NCBI RefSeq assembly: GCF_019925205.1
Contig: NW_026869896.1
Location: forward strand, 2,976,001 to 3,040,000
Direction: 5' to 3'
Length of the DNA: 64,000 nucleotides
Origin: Metopolophium dirhodum
Taxonomy: Eukaryota > Arthropoda > Insecta > Hemiptera > Aphididae
The notes under the pieces were generated by a model. The model worked only from the letters and a program-made list of their open reading frames with translations, was not told the origin of the DNA and did not search any database. The translations under genes were made by a program, and so were the position numbers. The stretch's first letter is position 1; every line of letters begins with the position of its first letter. Positions 39,812 to 53,816 of this stretch are shown here, in pieces.

Positions 39812-42800
39812 AAGTCTTAATCAACAACAATTTATGTTTTTTTTTTTAATTTGAAATGATGTAATCCAACAATGAAAATGTTAATATCAACGTATTTATT
39901 GACTTCTAAATTCTAGTTTTCTGATCATCTAGTTTATGTATAGTGGATAAATGTGTTTGCAATTGTCTGAAGTCTTATTCGTCAACAAATTATGTTTTTT
40001 TTCAATTTGAAATGATATACCCCAACAATGAAAATGTTAATATCAACGTATTTGTTGACTTCTAAATTCTAGTTTTTTGAACATCTAGTTAATTTATAGT
40101 GGATAAATGTATTTGCAATTGTCTGAAGTCTTATTCGTCAAGATATTATGTTTTTTTTTAATTTGAAATGATGTACCCCAACAATGAATAACGTTAATAT
40201 TAACGTAATTATTGAGTTCTAAATTCTAGTTTTTGGTTCAACTAATCTATCTATAGGTGACTAATGTATTTGCAATTGACTAAAGTCTTATTCATCAACT
40301 TAATATGTTTTTTATAAATTTGAAATAATGTAACCCAAGATTAAAAAATGTTCATATAAGCGTTAATATTGAGTTCTAAATTCTAGTTTTCTGATCATGT
40401 AGTTTATGTATAGTGGATAAATGTATTTTCAATTGTCTGAAGTCTTATTCAACAACATATTATGTTTTTTTTTTAATTTGAAATGATGTACCCCAACAAT
40501 GAAAAATGTTAATACTAACGTAATAATTGAGTTCAAAATTCTAGTTTTCTGAATATCTAGTTTATTTATGGTGGATAAATGTATTTTCAATTGTCTGAAG
40601 TCGTATTTAACAACAACTTATGTTTTTTTTTTATTTGAAATGATTTACCCCATCAATGAAAAATGTTAATACTAACGTAATAATTGAGTTCTAAATTCTA
40701 GTTTTTTGAATATCTAGTTTATGTATAGTGGATTAATGTGTTTGCAATTGTCTGAAGTCTTATTCACCAACATATTATGTTTTTTTTTTAATTTGAAATG
40801 ATGTACCCCAACAATGAATAACGATAATATTAACGTAATTATTGAGTTCTAAATTCTAGTTTTGGGTTCAATTAATCTATCTATAGGTGACTAATGTATT
40901 TGCAATTGACTAAAGTCTTATTCATCAACTTAATATGTTTTTTATAAATTTGAAATTATGTAACCCAAGACTAAAAAATGTTCATATAAGCGTTAATATT
41001 GAGTTCTAAATTCTAGTTTTCTGATCATGTAGTTTATGAATAGTGGATAAATGTATTTTCAATTGTCTGAAGTCTTATTCAACAACATATTATGTTTTTT
41101 TTTTAATTTGAAATGATGTACCCCAACAATGAAAAATGTTAATACTAACGTAATAATTGAGTTCAAAATTCTAGTTTTCTGAATATCTAGTTTATTTATG
41201 GTGGATAAATGTATTTTCAATTGTCTGAAGTCTTATTTAACAACAACTTATGTTTTTTTTTTAATTTGAAATGATGTACCCCAACAATGAATATGTTAAT
41301 ATCAACGTATTAATTGACTTCTAAATTCTAGTTTTCCGTACAACTAATCTATCTAAAGGTGAGTAATGTATTTGCAATTGTCTGAAGTCTTATTCAACAA
41401 CAACTTATTTGTTTTTTTTATTTGAAATGATTTACCCCATCAATGAAAAATGTTAATACTAACGTAATAATTGATTCTAAATTCTAGTTTTTTGAATATC
41501 TAGTTTATGTATAGTGGATAAATGTGTTTGCAATTGTCTGAAGTCTTATTTAAAAACATACTATGTTTTTTTTTTAATTTGAAATGATGTACCCCAACAA
41601 TGAATATGTTAATATCAACGTATTTATTGACTTCTAAATTCTAGTTTTCTGATCATGTAGTTTATGTATAGTGGATAAATGTGTTTGCAATTGTCTCAAG
41701 TCTTATTCGTCAACAAATTATGTTTTTTTTCAATTTGAAATGATATACCCCAACAATGAAAATGTTAATATCAACGTATTTATTGACTTCTAAATTCTAG
41801 TTTTTTGAACATCTAGTTAATTTATAGTGGATAAATGTATTTTCAATTGTCTGAAGTCTTAATCAACAACAATTTATGTTTTTTTTTTTAATTTGAAATG
41901 ATGTAATCCAACAATGAAAATGTTAATATCAACGTATTTATTGACTTCTAAATTCTAGTTTTCTGATCATCTAGTTTATGTATAGTGGATAAATGTGTTT
42001 GCAATTGTCTGAAGTCTTATTCGTCAACAAATTATGTTTTTTTTCAATTTGAAATGATATACCCCAACAATGAAAATGTTAATATCAACGTATTTATTGA
42101 CTTCTAAATTCTAGTTTTTTGAACATCTAGTTAATTTATAGTGGATAAATGTATTTGCAATTGTCTGAAGTCTTATTCAACAACATATTATGTTTTTTTT
42201 TTAATTTGAAATGATGTACCCCAACAATGAATAACGTTAATATTAACGTAATTATTGAGTTCTAAATTCTAGTTTTTGGTTCAACTAATCTATCTATAGG
42301 TGACTAATGTATTTGCAATTGACTAAAGTCTTATTCATCAACTTAATATGTTTTTTATAAATTTGAAATAATGTAACCCAAGATTAAAAAATGTTCATAT
42401 AAGCGTTAATATTGAGTTCTAAATTCTAGTTTTCTGATCATGTAGTTTATGTATAGTGGATAAATGTATTTTCAATTGTCTGAAGTCTTATTCAACAACA
42501 TATTATGTTTTTTTTTTAATTTGAAATGATGTACCCCAACAATGAAAAATGTTAATACTAACGTAATAATTGAGTTCAAAATTCTAGTTTTCTGAATATC
42601 TAGTTTATTTATGGTGGATAAATGTATTTTCAATTGTCTGAAGTCGTATTTAACAACAACTTATGTGTTTTTTTTATTTGAAATGATTTACCCCATCAAT
42701 GAAAAATGTTAATACTAACGTAATAATTGAGTTCTAAATTCTAGTTTTTTGAATATCTAGTTTATGTATAGTGGATTAATGTGTTTGCAATTGTCTGAAG

Positions 42801-43590
42801 TCTTATTCACCAACATATTATGTTTTTTTTTTAATTTGAAATGATGTACCCCAACAATGAATAACGATAATATTAACGTAATTATTGAGTTCTAAATTCT
42901 AGTTTTGGGTTCAATTAATCTATCTATAGGTGACTAATGTATTTGCAATTGACTAAAGTCTTATTCATCAACTTAATATGTTTTTTATAAATTTGAAATT
43001 ATGTAACCCAAGACTAAAAAATGTTCATATAAGCGTTAATATTGAGTTCTAAATTCTAGGTTTCTGATCATGTAGTTTATGAATAGTGGATAAATGTATT
43101 TTCAATTGTCTGAAGTCTTATTCAACAACATATTATGTTTTTTTTTTAATTTGAAATGATGTACCCCAACAATGAAAAATGTTAATACTAACGTAATAAT
43201 TGAGTTCAAAATTCTAGTTTTCTGAATATCTAGTTTATTTATGGTGGATAAATGTATTTTCAATTGTCTGAAGTCTTATTTAACAACAACTTATGTTTTT
43301 TTTTTAATTTGAAATGATGTACCCCAACAATGAATATGTTAATATCAACGTATTAATTGACTTCTAAATTCTAGTTTTCCGTACAACTAATCTATCTAAA
43401 GGTGAGTAATGTATTTGCAATTGTCTGAAGTCTTATTCAACAACAACTTATTTGTTTTTTTTATTTGAAATGATTTACCCCATCAATGAAAAATGTTAAT
43501 ACTAACGTAATAATTGATTCTAAATTCTAGTTTTTTGAATATCTAGTTTATGTATAGTGGATAAATGTGTTTGCAATTGTCTGAAGTCTT
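39600..43590 (+). repeat. 13-monomer (2,042-2,043 bp) tandem pair
   Basis: Private markers repeat at an offset of 2,042-2,043: TGTCTCAAGTC (39650/41692), GTAATCCAAC (39861/41903), GGATTAATGTG (near 40730/42773), TTTATGAATAGTGG (near 41033/43076) and GTTTTCCGTAC (41331/43374). Copy differences include CGTATTTGTTGAC near 40046, CTAGGTTTCTG near 43059 and AGATATTATG near 40141. It ends where class s first appears (43591). Confidence 0.85.
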
Positions 43591-46500
43591 ATTTAAAAAC
43601 AACTTATGTTTTTTATTAAATTTGAAATGATGTACCCCAACAATGAATATGTTAATATCAACGTATTTATTGACTTCTAAATTCTAGTTTTGCGTACAAC
43701 TAATCTATCTATAGGTGACTAATGTATTTGCAATTGACTAAAGTCTTATTCATCAACTTAATATGTTTTTTATAAATTTGAAATTATGTAACCCAAGACT
43801 AAAAAATGTTCATATAAGCGTTAATATTGACTTCTAAATTCTAGTTTTCTGATCATGTAGTTTATGTATAGTGGATAAAAGTATTTTCAATTGTCTGAAG
43901 TCTTATTCAACAACAACTTATGTTTTTTTTTTAATTTGAAATGATTTACCCCATCAATGAAAAATGTTAATACTAACGTAATAATTGAGATCTAAATTCT
44001 AGTTTTCTGATCATCTAGTTTATGTATAGTGGATAAATGTGTTTGCAATTGTCTGAAGTCTTATTCATCAACATATTATGTTTTTTTTTTAATTTAAAAT
44101 GATGTACCCCAACAATGAATAACGTTAATATTAACGTAATAATTAAGTTCTAAATTCTAGTTTTGGGTTCAACTAATCTATCTATAGGTGACCAATGTAT
44201 TTGCAATTGTCTGAAGTCTTATTCGTCAACAAATTATGTTTTTTTTTAATTTGAAATGATGTACTCCAACAATGAAAATGTTAATATCAACGTATTTATT
44301 GACTTCTAAATTCTAGTTTTCTGATCATGTAGTTTATGTATAGTGGATAAATGTGTTTGCAATTGTCTCAAGTCTTATTCGTCAACAAATTATGTTTTTT
44401 TTCAATTTGAAATGATATACCCCAACAATGAAAATGTTAATATCAACGTATTTATAGACTTCTAAATTCTAGTTTTTTGAACATCTAGTTAATTTATAGT
44501 GGATAAATGTATATTCAATTGTCTGAAGTCTTAATCAACAACAATTTATGTTTTTTTTTTTAATTTGAAATGATGTACTCCAACAATGAAAATGTTAATA
44601 TCAACGTATTTATTGACTTCTAAATTCTAGTTTTCTGATCATCTAGTTTATGTATAGTGGATAAATGTGTTTGCAATTGTCTGAAGTCTTATTCGTTAAC
44701 AAATTATGTTTTTTTTCAATTTGAAATGATATACCCCAACAATGAAAATGTTAATATCAACGTATTTATTGACTTCTAAATTCTAGTTTTTTGAACATCT
44801 AGTTAATTTATAGTGGATAAATGTATTTGCAATTGTCTGAAGTCTTAATCAACAACAATTTATGTTTTTTTTTTTAATTTGAAATGATGTACCCCAACAA
44901 TGAATATGTTAATATCAACGTATTTATTGACTTCTAAATTCTAGTTTTGCGTACAACTAAACTATCTATAGGTGAGTAATGTATTTGCAATTGTCTGAAG
45001 TCTTATTCAACAACAACTTATGTGTTTTTTTTATTTGAAATGATTTACCCCATCAATGAAAAATGTTAATACCAACGTAATAATTGAGTTCTAAATTCTA
45101 GTTTTTTGAATATCTAGTTTATGTATAGTGGATAAATGTGTTTGCAATTGTCTGAAGTCTTATTCATCAACATATTATGTTTTTTTTTTAATTTGAAATG
45201 ATGTACCCCAACAATGAATATGTTAATATCAACGTATTTATTGACTTCTAAATTCTAGTTTTGCGTACAACTAATCTATCTATAGGTGAGTAATGTATTT
45301 GCAATTGTCTGAAGTCTTATTCACCAACATATTATGTTTTTTTTTTAATTTGAAATGATGTACCCCAACAATGAATAACGATAATATTAACGTAATTATT
45401 GAGTTCTAAATTCTAGTTTTGGGTTCAACTAATCTATCTATAGGTGACTAATGTATTTGCAATTGACTAAAGTCTTATTCATCAACTTAATATGTTTTTT
45501 ATAAATTTGAAATTATGTAACCCAAGACTAAAAAATGTTCATATAAGCGTTAATATTGAGTTCTAAATTCTAGTTTTCTGATCATGTAGTTTATGTATAG
45601 TGGATAAATGTATTTTCAATTGTCTGAAGTCTTATTCAACAACATATTATGTTTTTTTTTTAATTTGAAATGATGTACCCCAACAATGAAAAATTTTAAT
45701 ATTAACGTAATAATTGAGTTCAAAATTCTAGTTTTCTGAATATCTAGTTTATTTATGGTGGATAAATGTATTTTCAATTGTCTGAAGTCTTATTTAACAA
45801 CAACTTATGTTTTTTTTTTTAATTTGAAATGATGTACCCCAACAATGAATATGTTAATATCACCGTATTAATTGACTTCTAAATTCTAGTTTTGCGTACA
45901 ACTAATCTATCTAAAGGTGAGTAATGTATTTGCAATTGTCTGAAGTCTTATTCAACAACAACTTATTTGTTTTTTTTATTTGAAATGATTTACCCCATCA
46001 ATGAAAAATGTTAATACTAACGTAATAATTGATTCTAAATTCTAGTTTTTTGAATATCTAGTTTATGTATAGTGGATAAATGTGTTTGCAATTGTCTGAA
46101 GTCTTATTTAAAAACAACTTATGTTTTTTATTAAATTTGAAATGATGTACCCCAACAATGAATATGTTGATATCAACGTATTTATTGACTTCTTAATTCT
46201 AGTTTTGCGTACAACTAATCTATCTATAGGTGACTAATGTATTTGCAATTGACTAAAGTCTTATTCATCAACTTAATTTGTTTTTTATAAATTTGAAATT
46301 ATGTAACCCAAGACTAAAAAATGTTCATATAAGCGTTAATATTGACTTCTAAATTCTAGTTTTCTGATCATGTAGTTTATGTATAGTGGATAAAAGTATT
46401 TTCAATTGTCTGAAGTCTTATTCAACAACAACTTATGTTTTTTTTTTAATTTGAAATGATTTACCCCATCAATGAAAAATGTTAATACTAACGTAATAAT

Positions 46501-46727
46501 TGAGTTCTAAATTCTAGTTTTCTGATCATCTAGTTTATGTATAGTGGATAAATGTGTTTGCAATTGTCTGAAGTCTTATTCATCAACATATTATGTTTTT
46601 TTTTTAATTTGAAATGATGTACCCCAACAATGAATAACGTTAATATTAACGTAATAATTAAGTTCTAAATTCTAGTTTTGGGTTCAACTAATCTATCTAT
46701 AGGTGACCAATGTATTTGCAATTGTCT
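42790..46727 (+). repeat. 16-monomer (2,515 bp) offset duplication
   Basis: About 42790-44212 is repeated at about 45305-46727: TTATTCACC at 42802 and 45317, and the class s marker at 43591 and 46106. The 1.1 kb between the copies (44212-45305) follows the GACCAATG, class h and class a order of the left domain. The size equals that of the 28-33 kb pair, though the monomers involved differ. It contains the first appearance of class s. Confidence 0.75.
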
Positions 46728-46734
46728 GAAGTCT

Positions 46735-47930
46735 TATTCAACAACAACTTATGTGTTTTTTTTATTTGAAATGATTTACCCCATCAATGAAAAATGTTAA
46801 TACTAACGTAATAATTGATTCTAAATTCTAGTTTTTTGAATATCTAGTTTATGTATAGTGGATAAATGTGTTTGCAATTGTCTGAAGTCTTATTCGTCAA
46901 CAAATTATGTTTTTTTTCAATTTGAAATGATATACCCCAACAATGAAAATGATAATATCAACGTATTTATTGACTTCTAAATTCTAGTTTTTTGAACATC
47001 TAGTTAATTTATAGTGGATATATGTATTTGCAATTGTCTGAAGTCTTAATCAACAACAATTTATGTTTTTTTTTTTAATTTGAAATGATGTACCCCAACA
47101 ATGAATATGTTAATATCAACGTATTTATTGACTTCTAAATTCTAGTTTTGCGTACAACTAATCTATCTATAGGTGAGTAATGTATTTGCAATTGTCTGAA
47201 GTCTTATTCAACAACAACTTATGTGTTTTTTTTATTTGAAATGATTTACCCCATCAATGAAAAATGTTAATACCAACGTAATAATTGAGTTCTAAATTCT
47301 AGTTTTTTGAATATCTAGTTTATGTATAGTGGATAAATGTGTTTGCAATTGTCTGAAGTCTTATTCATCAACATATTATGTTTTTTTTTTAATTTGAAAT
47401 GATGTACCCCAACAATGAATAACGTTAATATTAACGTAATTATTGAGTTCTAAATTCTAGTTTTGGGTTCAACTAATCTATCTATAGGTGACTAATGTAT
47501 TTGCAATTGACTAAAGTCTTATTCATCAACTTAATATGTTTTTTATAAATTTGAAATTATGTAACCCAAGATTAAAAAATGTTCATATAAGCGTTAATAT
47601 TGAGTTCTAAATTATAGTTTTCTGATCATGTAGTTTATGTATAGTGGATAAATGTATTTTCAATTGTCTGAAGTCTTATTCAACAACATATTATGTTTTT
47701 TTTTTAATTTGAAATGATGTACCCCAACAATGAAAAATGTTAATACTAACGTAATAATTCAGTTCAAAATTCTAGTTTTCTGAATATCTAGTTTATTTAT
47801 GGTGGATAAATGTATTTTCAATTGTCTGTAGTCGTATTTAACAACAACTTATGTTTTTTTTTTAATTTGAAATGATGTACCCCAACAATGAATATGTTAA
47901 TATCAACGTATTAATTGACTTCTAAATTCT
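46735..47930 (+). repeat. Last left-domain stretch (18-monomer-unit type)
   Basis: It follows 34630-35800 at an offset of about 12,104. The subtype h string GATAATATCA at 34847 returns at 46951, and classes a, b, c, d, f and g follow in order. It holds the last GATATACC monomer of the window. Near 47928 a class g body joins a class b tail (TTTTTTGAATATC), leading into the first class r monomer. Confidence 0.7.
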
Positions 47931-47975
47931 AGTTTTTTGAATATCTAGTTTATGTATAGTGGATAAATGTGTTTG

Positions 47976-48133
47976 CAATTGTCTGAAGTCTTATTCAACA
48001 ACAACTTATGTTTTTTTTTTAATTTGAAATGATAGACCCCAACAATGATTAATTTTAATACTAACGTAATAATTGAGTTCTAAATTCTAGTTTTCTGAAT
48101 ATCTAGTTAATTTATGGTGGATAAATGTATTTT
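47976..48133 (+). repeat. Representative monomer, class r (GATAGACCCC, right-domain marker, 158 bp)
   Basis: It has CAACAACAACTTATG, a long T-tract, then AATTTGAAATGATAGACCCC, CAACAATGATTAATTTTAAT and ACTAACGTAATAATTGAG. The tail is CTGAATATCTAGTTAATTT followed by ATGGTGG. The string GATAGACCCC occurs at 48031, 49920, 51810, 53697, 54484, 54799, 55586, 55901, 57788, 58574, 59674, 60617, 62661 and 63605. I saw none to the left of 48 kb. Confidence 0.9.
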
Positions 48134-48290
48134 CAATTGTCTGAAGTCTTATTTAAAAACAACTTATGTTTTTTATTAAATTTGAAATGATGTACCCCAA
48201 CAATGAATATGTTAATATCAACGTATTTATTGACTTCTAAATTCTAGTTTTGCGTACAACTAATCTATCTATAGGTGAGTAATGTATTTG
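48134..48290 (+). repeat. Representative monomer, class s (TTTAAAAACAAC, 157 bp)
   Basis: It has ATTTAAAAACAACTTATG followed by TTTTTTATTAAATTTG, so the T-tract is cut to six T and an ATTAAA motif follows. The back half is class a. The marker lies at 43591, 46106, 48151, 50040, 51930, 53817, 54919, 56021, 57908, 59794, 60737, 62781 (first A changed to C) and 63725. It serves as the unit marker of the right-hand HOR; unit lengths below are measured between these points. Confidence 0.9.
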
Positions 48291-51200
48291 CAATTGTCTG
48301 AAGTCTTATTCAACAACAACTTATGTGTTTTTTTTATTTGAAATGATTTACCCCATCAATGAAAAATGTTAATACTAACGTAATAATTGAGTTCTAAATT
48401 TTAGTTTTTTGAATATCTAGTTTATGTATAGTGGATAAATGTGTTTGCAATTGTCTGAAGTCTTATTCATCAACATATTATGTTTTTTTTTTAATTTGAA
48501 ATGATGTACCCCAACAATGAATAACGTTAATATTAACGTAATTATTGAGTTCTAAATTCTAGTTTTGGGTTCAACTAATCTATCTATAGGTGACTAATGT
48601 ATTTGCAATTGACTAAAGTCTTATTCATCAACTTAATATGTTTTTTATAAATTTGAAATTATGTAACCCAAGACTATAAAATGTTCATATAAGCGTTAAT
48701 ATTGAGTTCTAAATTCTAGTTTTCTGATCATGTAGTTTATGTATAGTGGATAAATGTATTTTCAATTGTCTGAAGTCTTATTCAACAACATATTATGTTT
48801 TTTTTTTAATTTGAAATGATGTACCCCAACAATGAAAAATGATAATACTAACGTAATAATTGAGTTCAAAATTCTAGTTTTCTGAATATCTAGTTTATTT
48901 ATGGTGGATAAATGTATTTTCAATTGTCTGAAGTCTTATTTAACAACAACTTATGTTTTTTTTTTTATTTGAAATGATGTACCCCAACAATGAATATGTT
49001 AATATCAACGTATTAATTGACTTCTAAATTCTAGTTTTGCGTACAACTAATCTATCTAAAGGTGAGTAATGTATTTGCAATTGTCTGAAGTCTTATTCAA
49101 CAACAACTTATGTGTTTTTTTTATTTGAAATGATTTACCCCATCAATGAAAAATGTTAATACTAACGTAATAATTGAGTTCTAAATTCTAGTTTTTTGAA
49201 TATCTAGTTTATGTATAGTGGATAAATGTGTTTGCAATTGTCTGAAGTCTTATTCATCAACATATTATGTTTTTTTTTTAATTTGAAATGATGTACCCCA
49301 ACAATGAATAACGTTAATATTAACGTAATTATTGAGTTCTAAATTCTAGTTTTGGGTTCAACTAATCTATCTATAGGTGACCAATGTATTTGCAATTGTC
49401 TGAAGTCTTATTCATCAACTTAATATGTTTTTTATAAATTTGAAATTATGTAACCCAAGATTAAAAAATGTTCATATAAGCGTTAATATTGAGTTCTAAA
49501 TTCTAGTTTTCTGATCATGTAGTTTATGTATAGTGGATAAATGTATTTTCAATTGTCTGAAGTCTTATTCAACAACATATTATGTTTTTTTTTTAATTTG
49601 AAATGATGTACCCCAACAATGAAAAATGTTAATACTAACGTAATAATTGAGTTCAAAATTCTAGTTTTCTGAATATCTAGTTTATTTATGGTGGATAAAT
49701 GTATTTTCAATTGTCTGAAGTCGTATTTAACAACAACTTATGTTTTTTTTTTAATTTGAAATGATGTACCCCAACAATGAATATGTTAATATCAACGTAT
49801 TAATTGACTTCTAAATTCTAGTTTTTTGAATATCTAGTTTATGTATAGTGGATAAATGTGTTTGCAATTGTCTGAAGTCTTATTCAACAACAACTTATGT
49901 TTTTTTTTTAATTTGAAATGATAGACCCCAACAATGTTTAATTTTAATACTAACGTAATAATTGAGTTCTAAATTCTAGTTTTCTGAATATCTAGTTAAT
50001 TTATGGTGGATAAATGTATTTTCAATTGTCTGAAGTCTTATTTAAAAACAACTTATGTTTTTTATTAAATTTGAAATGATGTACCCCAACAATGAATATG
50101 TTAATATCAACGTATTTATTGACTTCTAAATTCTAGTTTTGCGTACAACTAATCTATCTATAGGTGAGTAATGTATTTGCAATTGTCTGAAGTCTTATTC
50201 AACAACAACTTATGTGTTTTTTTTATTTGAAATGATTTACCCCATCAATGAAAAATGTTAATACTAACGTAATAATTGAGTTCTAAATTTTAGTTTTTTG
50301 AATATCTAGTTTATGTATAGTGGATAAATGTGTTTGCAATTGTCTGAAGTCTTATTCATCAACATATTATGTTTTTTTTTTAATTTGAAATGATGTACCC
50401 CAACAATGAATAACGTTAATATTAACGTAATTATTGAGTTCTAAATTCTAGTTTTGGGTTCAACTAATCTATCTATAGGTGACTAATGTATTTGCAATTG
50501 ACTAAAGTCTTATTCATCAACTTAATATGTTTTTTATAAATTTGAAATTATGTAACCCAAGACTAAAAAATGTTCATATAAGCGTTAATATTGAGTTCTA
50601 AATTCTAGTTTTTTGATCATGTAGTTTATGTATAGTGGATAAATGTATTTTCAATTGTCTGAAGTCTTATTCAACAACATATTATGTTTTTTTTTTAATT
50701 TGAAATGATGTACCCCAACAATGAAAAATGATAATACTAACGTAATAATTGAGTTCAAAATTCTAGTTTTCTGAATATCTAGTTTATTTATGGTGGATAA
50801 ATGTATTTTCAATTGTCTGAAGTCTTATTTAACAACAACTTATGTTTTTTTTTTTATTTGAAATGATGTACCCCAACAATGAATATGTTAATATCAACGT
50901 ATTAATTGACTTCTAAATTCTAGTTTTGCGTACAACTAATCTATCTAAAGGTGAGTAATGTATTTGCAATTGTCTGAAGTCTTATTCAACAACAACTTAT
51001 GTGTTTTTTTTATTTGAAATGATTTACCCCATCAATGAAAAATGTTAATACTAACGTAATAATTGAGTTCTAAATTCTAGTTTTTTGAATATCTAGTTTA
51101 TGTATAGTGGATAAATGTGTTTGCAATTGTCTGAAGTCTTATTCATCAACATATTATGTTTTTTTTTTAATTTGAAATGATGTACCCCAACAATGAATAA

Positions 51201-53816
51201 CGTTAATATTAACGTAATTATTGAGTTCTAAATTCTAGTTTTGGGTTCAACTAATCTATCTATAGGTGACTAATGTATTTGCAATTGACTAAAGTCTTAT
51301 TCATCAACTTAATATGTTTTTTATAAATTTGAAATTATGTAACCCAAGATTAAAAAAATGTTCATATAAGCGTTAATATTGAGTTCTAAATTCTAGTTTT
51401 CTGATCATGTCGTTTATGTATAGTGGATAAATGTATTTTCAATTGTCTGAAGTCTTATTCAACAACATATTATGTTTTTTTTTTAATTTGAAATGATGTA
51501 CCCCAACAATGAAAAATGTTAATACTAACGTAATAATTGAGTTCAAAATTCTAGTTTTCTGAATATCTAGTTTATTTATGGTGGATAAATGTATTTTCAA
51601 TTGTCTGAAGTCGTATTTAACAACAACTTATGTTTTTTTTTTAATTTGAAATGATGTACCCCAACAATGAATATGTTAATATCAACGTATTAATTGACTT
51701 CTAAATTCTAGTTTTTTGAATATCTAGTTTATGTATAGTGGATAAATGTGTTTGCAATTGTCTGAAGTCTTATTCAACAACAACTTATGTTTTTTTTTTA
51801 ATTTGAAATGATAGACCCCAACAATGATTAATTTTAATACTAACGTAATAATTGAGTTCTAAATTCTAGTTTTCTGAATATCTAGTTAATTTATGGTGGA
51901 TAAATGTATTTTCAATTGTCTGAAGTCTTATTTAAAAACAACTTATGTTTTTTATTAAATTTGAAATGATGTACCCCAACAATGAATATGTTAATATCAA
52001 CGTATTTATTGACTTCTAAATTCTAGTTTTGCGTACAACTAATCTATCTATAGGTGAGTAATGTATTTGCAATTGTCTGAAGTCTTATTCAACAACAACT
52101 TATGTGTTTTTTTTATTTGAAATGATTTACCCCATCAATGAAAAATGTTAATACTAACGTAATAATTGAGTTCTAAATTTTAGTTTTTTGAATATCTAGT
52201 TTATGTATAGTGGATAAATGTGTTTGCAATTGTCTGAAGTCTTATTCATCAACATATTATGTTTTTTTTTTAATTTGAAATGATGTACCCCAACAATGAA
52301 TAACGTTAATATTAACGTAATTATTGAGTTCTAAATTCTTGTTTTGGGTTCAACTAATCTATCTATAGGTGACTAATGTATTTGCAATTGACTAAAGTCT
52401 TATTCATCAACTTAATATGTTTTTTATAAATTTGAAATTATGTAACCCAAGACTAAAAAATGTTCATATAAGCGTTAATATTGAGTTCTAAATTCTAGTT
52501 TTCTGATCATGTAGTTTATGTATAGTGGATAAATGTATTTTCAATTGTCTGAAGTCTTATTCAACAACATATTATGTTTTTTTTTTAATTTGAAATGATG
52601 TACCCCAACAATGAAAAATGATAATACTAACGTAATAATTGAGTTCAAAATTCTAGTTTTCTGAATATCTAGTTTATTTATGGTGGATAAATGTATTTTC
52701 AATTGTCTGAAGTCTTATTTAACAACAACTTATGTTTTTTTTTTTATTTGAAATGATGTACCCCAACAATGAATATGTTAATATCAACGTATTAATTGAC
52801 TTCTAAATTCTAGTTTTGCGTACAACTAATCTATCTAAAGGTGAGTAATGTATTTGCAATTGTCTGAAGTCTTATTCAACAACAACTTATGTGATTTTTT
52901 TATTTGAAATGATTTACCCCATCAATGAAAAATGTTAATACTAACGTAATTATTGAGTTCTAAATTCTAGTTTTGGGTTCAACTAATCTATCTATAGGTG
53001 ACTAATGTATTTGCAATTGACTAAAGTCTTATTCATCAACTTAATATGTTTTTTATAAATTTGAAATTATGTAACCCAAGACTAAAAAATGTTCATATAA
53101 GCGTTAATATTGAGTTCTAAATTCTAGTTTTCTGATCATGTAGTTTATGTATAGTGGATAAATGTATTTTCAATTGTCTGAAGTCTTATTCAACAACATA
53201 TTATGTTTTTTTTTTAATTTGAAATGATGTACCCCAACAATGAAAAATGATAATACTAACGTAATAATTGAGTTCAAAATTCTAGTTTTCTGAATATCTA
53301 GTTTATTTATGGTGGATAAATGTATTTTCAATTGTCTGAAGTCTTATTTAACAACAACTTATGTTTTTTTTTTTATTTGAAATGATGTATCCCAACAATG
53401 AATATGTTAATATCAACGTATTAATTGACTTCTAAATTCTAGTTTTGCGTACAACTAATCTATCTAAAGGTGAGTAATGTATTTGCAATTGTCTGAAGTC
53501 TTATTCAACAACAACTTATGTGTTTTTTTTATTTGAAATGATTTACCCCATCAATGAAAAATGTTAATACTAACGTAATAATTGATTCTAAATTCTAGTT
53601 TTTTGAATATCTAGTTTATGTATAGTGGATAAATGTATTTTCAATTGTCTGAAGTCTTATTCAACAACAACTTATGTTTTTTTTTTAATTTGAAATGATA
53701 GACCCCAACAATGATTAATTTTAATACTAACGTAATAATTGAGTTCTAAATTCTAGTTTTCTGAATATCTAGTTAATTTATGGTGGATAAATGTATTTTC
53801 AATTGTCTGAAGTCTT
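48151..53816 (+). repeat. 12-monomer HOR, three consecutive copies (1,889, 1,890 and 1,887 bp)
   Basis: Class s markers at 48151, 50040, 51930 and 53817 delimit three units. Copies share CTAAATTTTAG (near 48395, 50284, 52175), AATGATAATACTAACG (near 48837, 50727, 52617) and class r at the end. Copy 1 differs at 49379, where GGTGACCAATG leads into CAATTGTCTGAAGTC ahead of a class d body. Copy 2 has a run of seven A near 51352. Copy 3 keeps the total of 12 but changes composition through the four-monomer duplication at 52371-53600. Confidence 0.85.
52371..53600 (+). repeat. 629 bp (four-monomer) tandem duplication in right HOR
   Basis: GACTAATG at 52371 and 53000 and AATGATAATAC near 52617 and 53246 show an offset of 629. 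The junction monomer (about 52870-52990) is a hybrid: a class b front (CTTATGTGATT, then GATTTACCCCATC) switches near AACGTAATTATTGAG to the class c back half with the GGGTTCAAC tail. The same hybrid recurs near 57035 and 58930. Confidence 0.8.
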
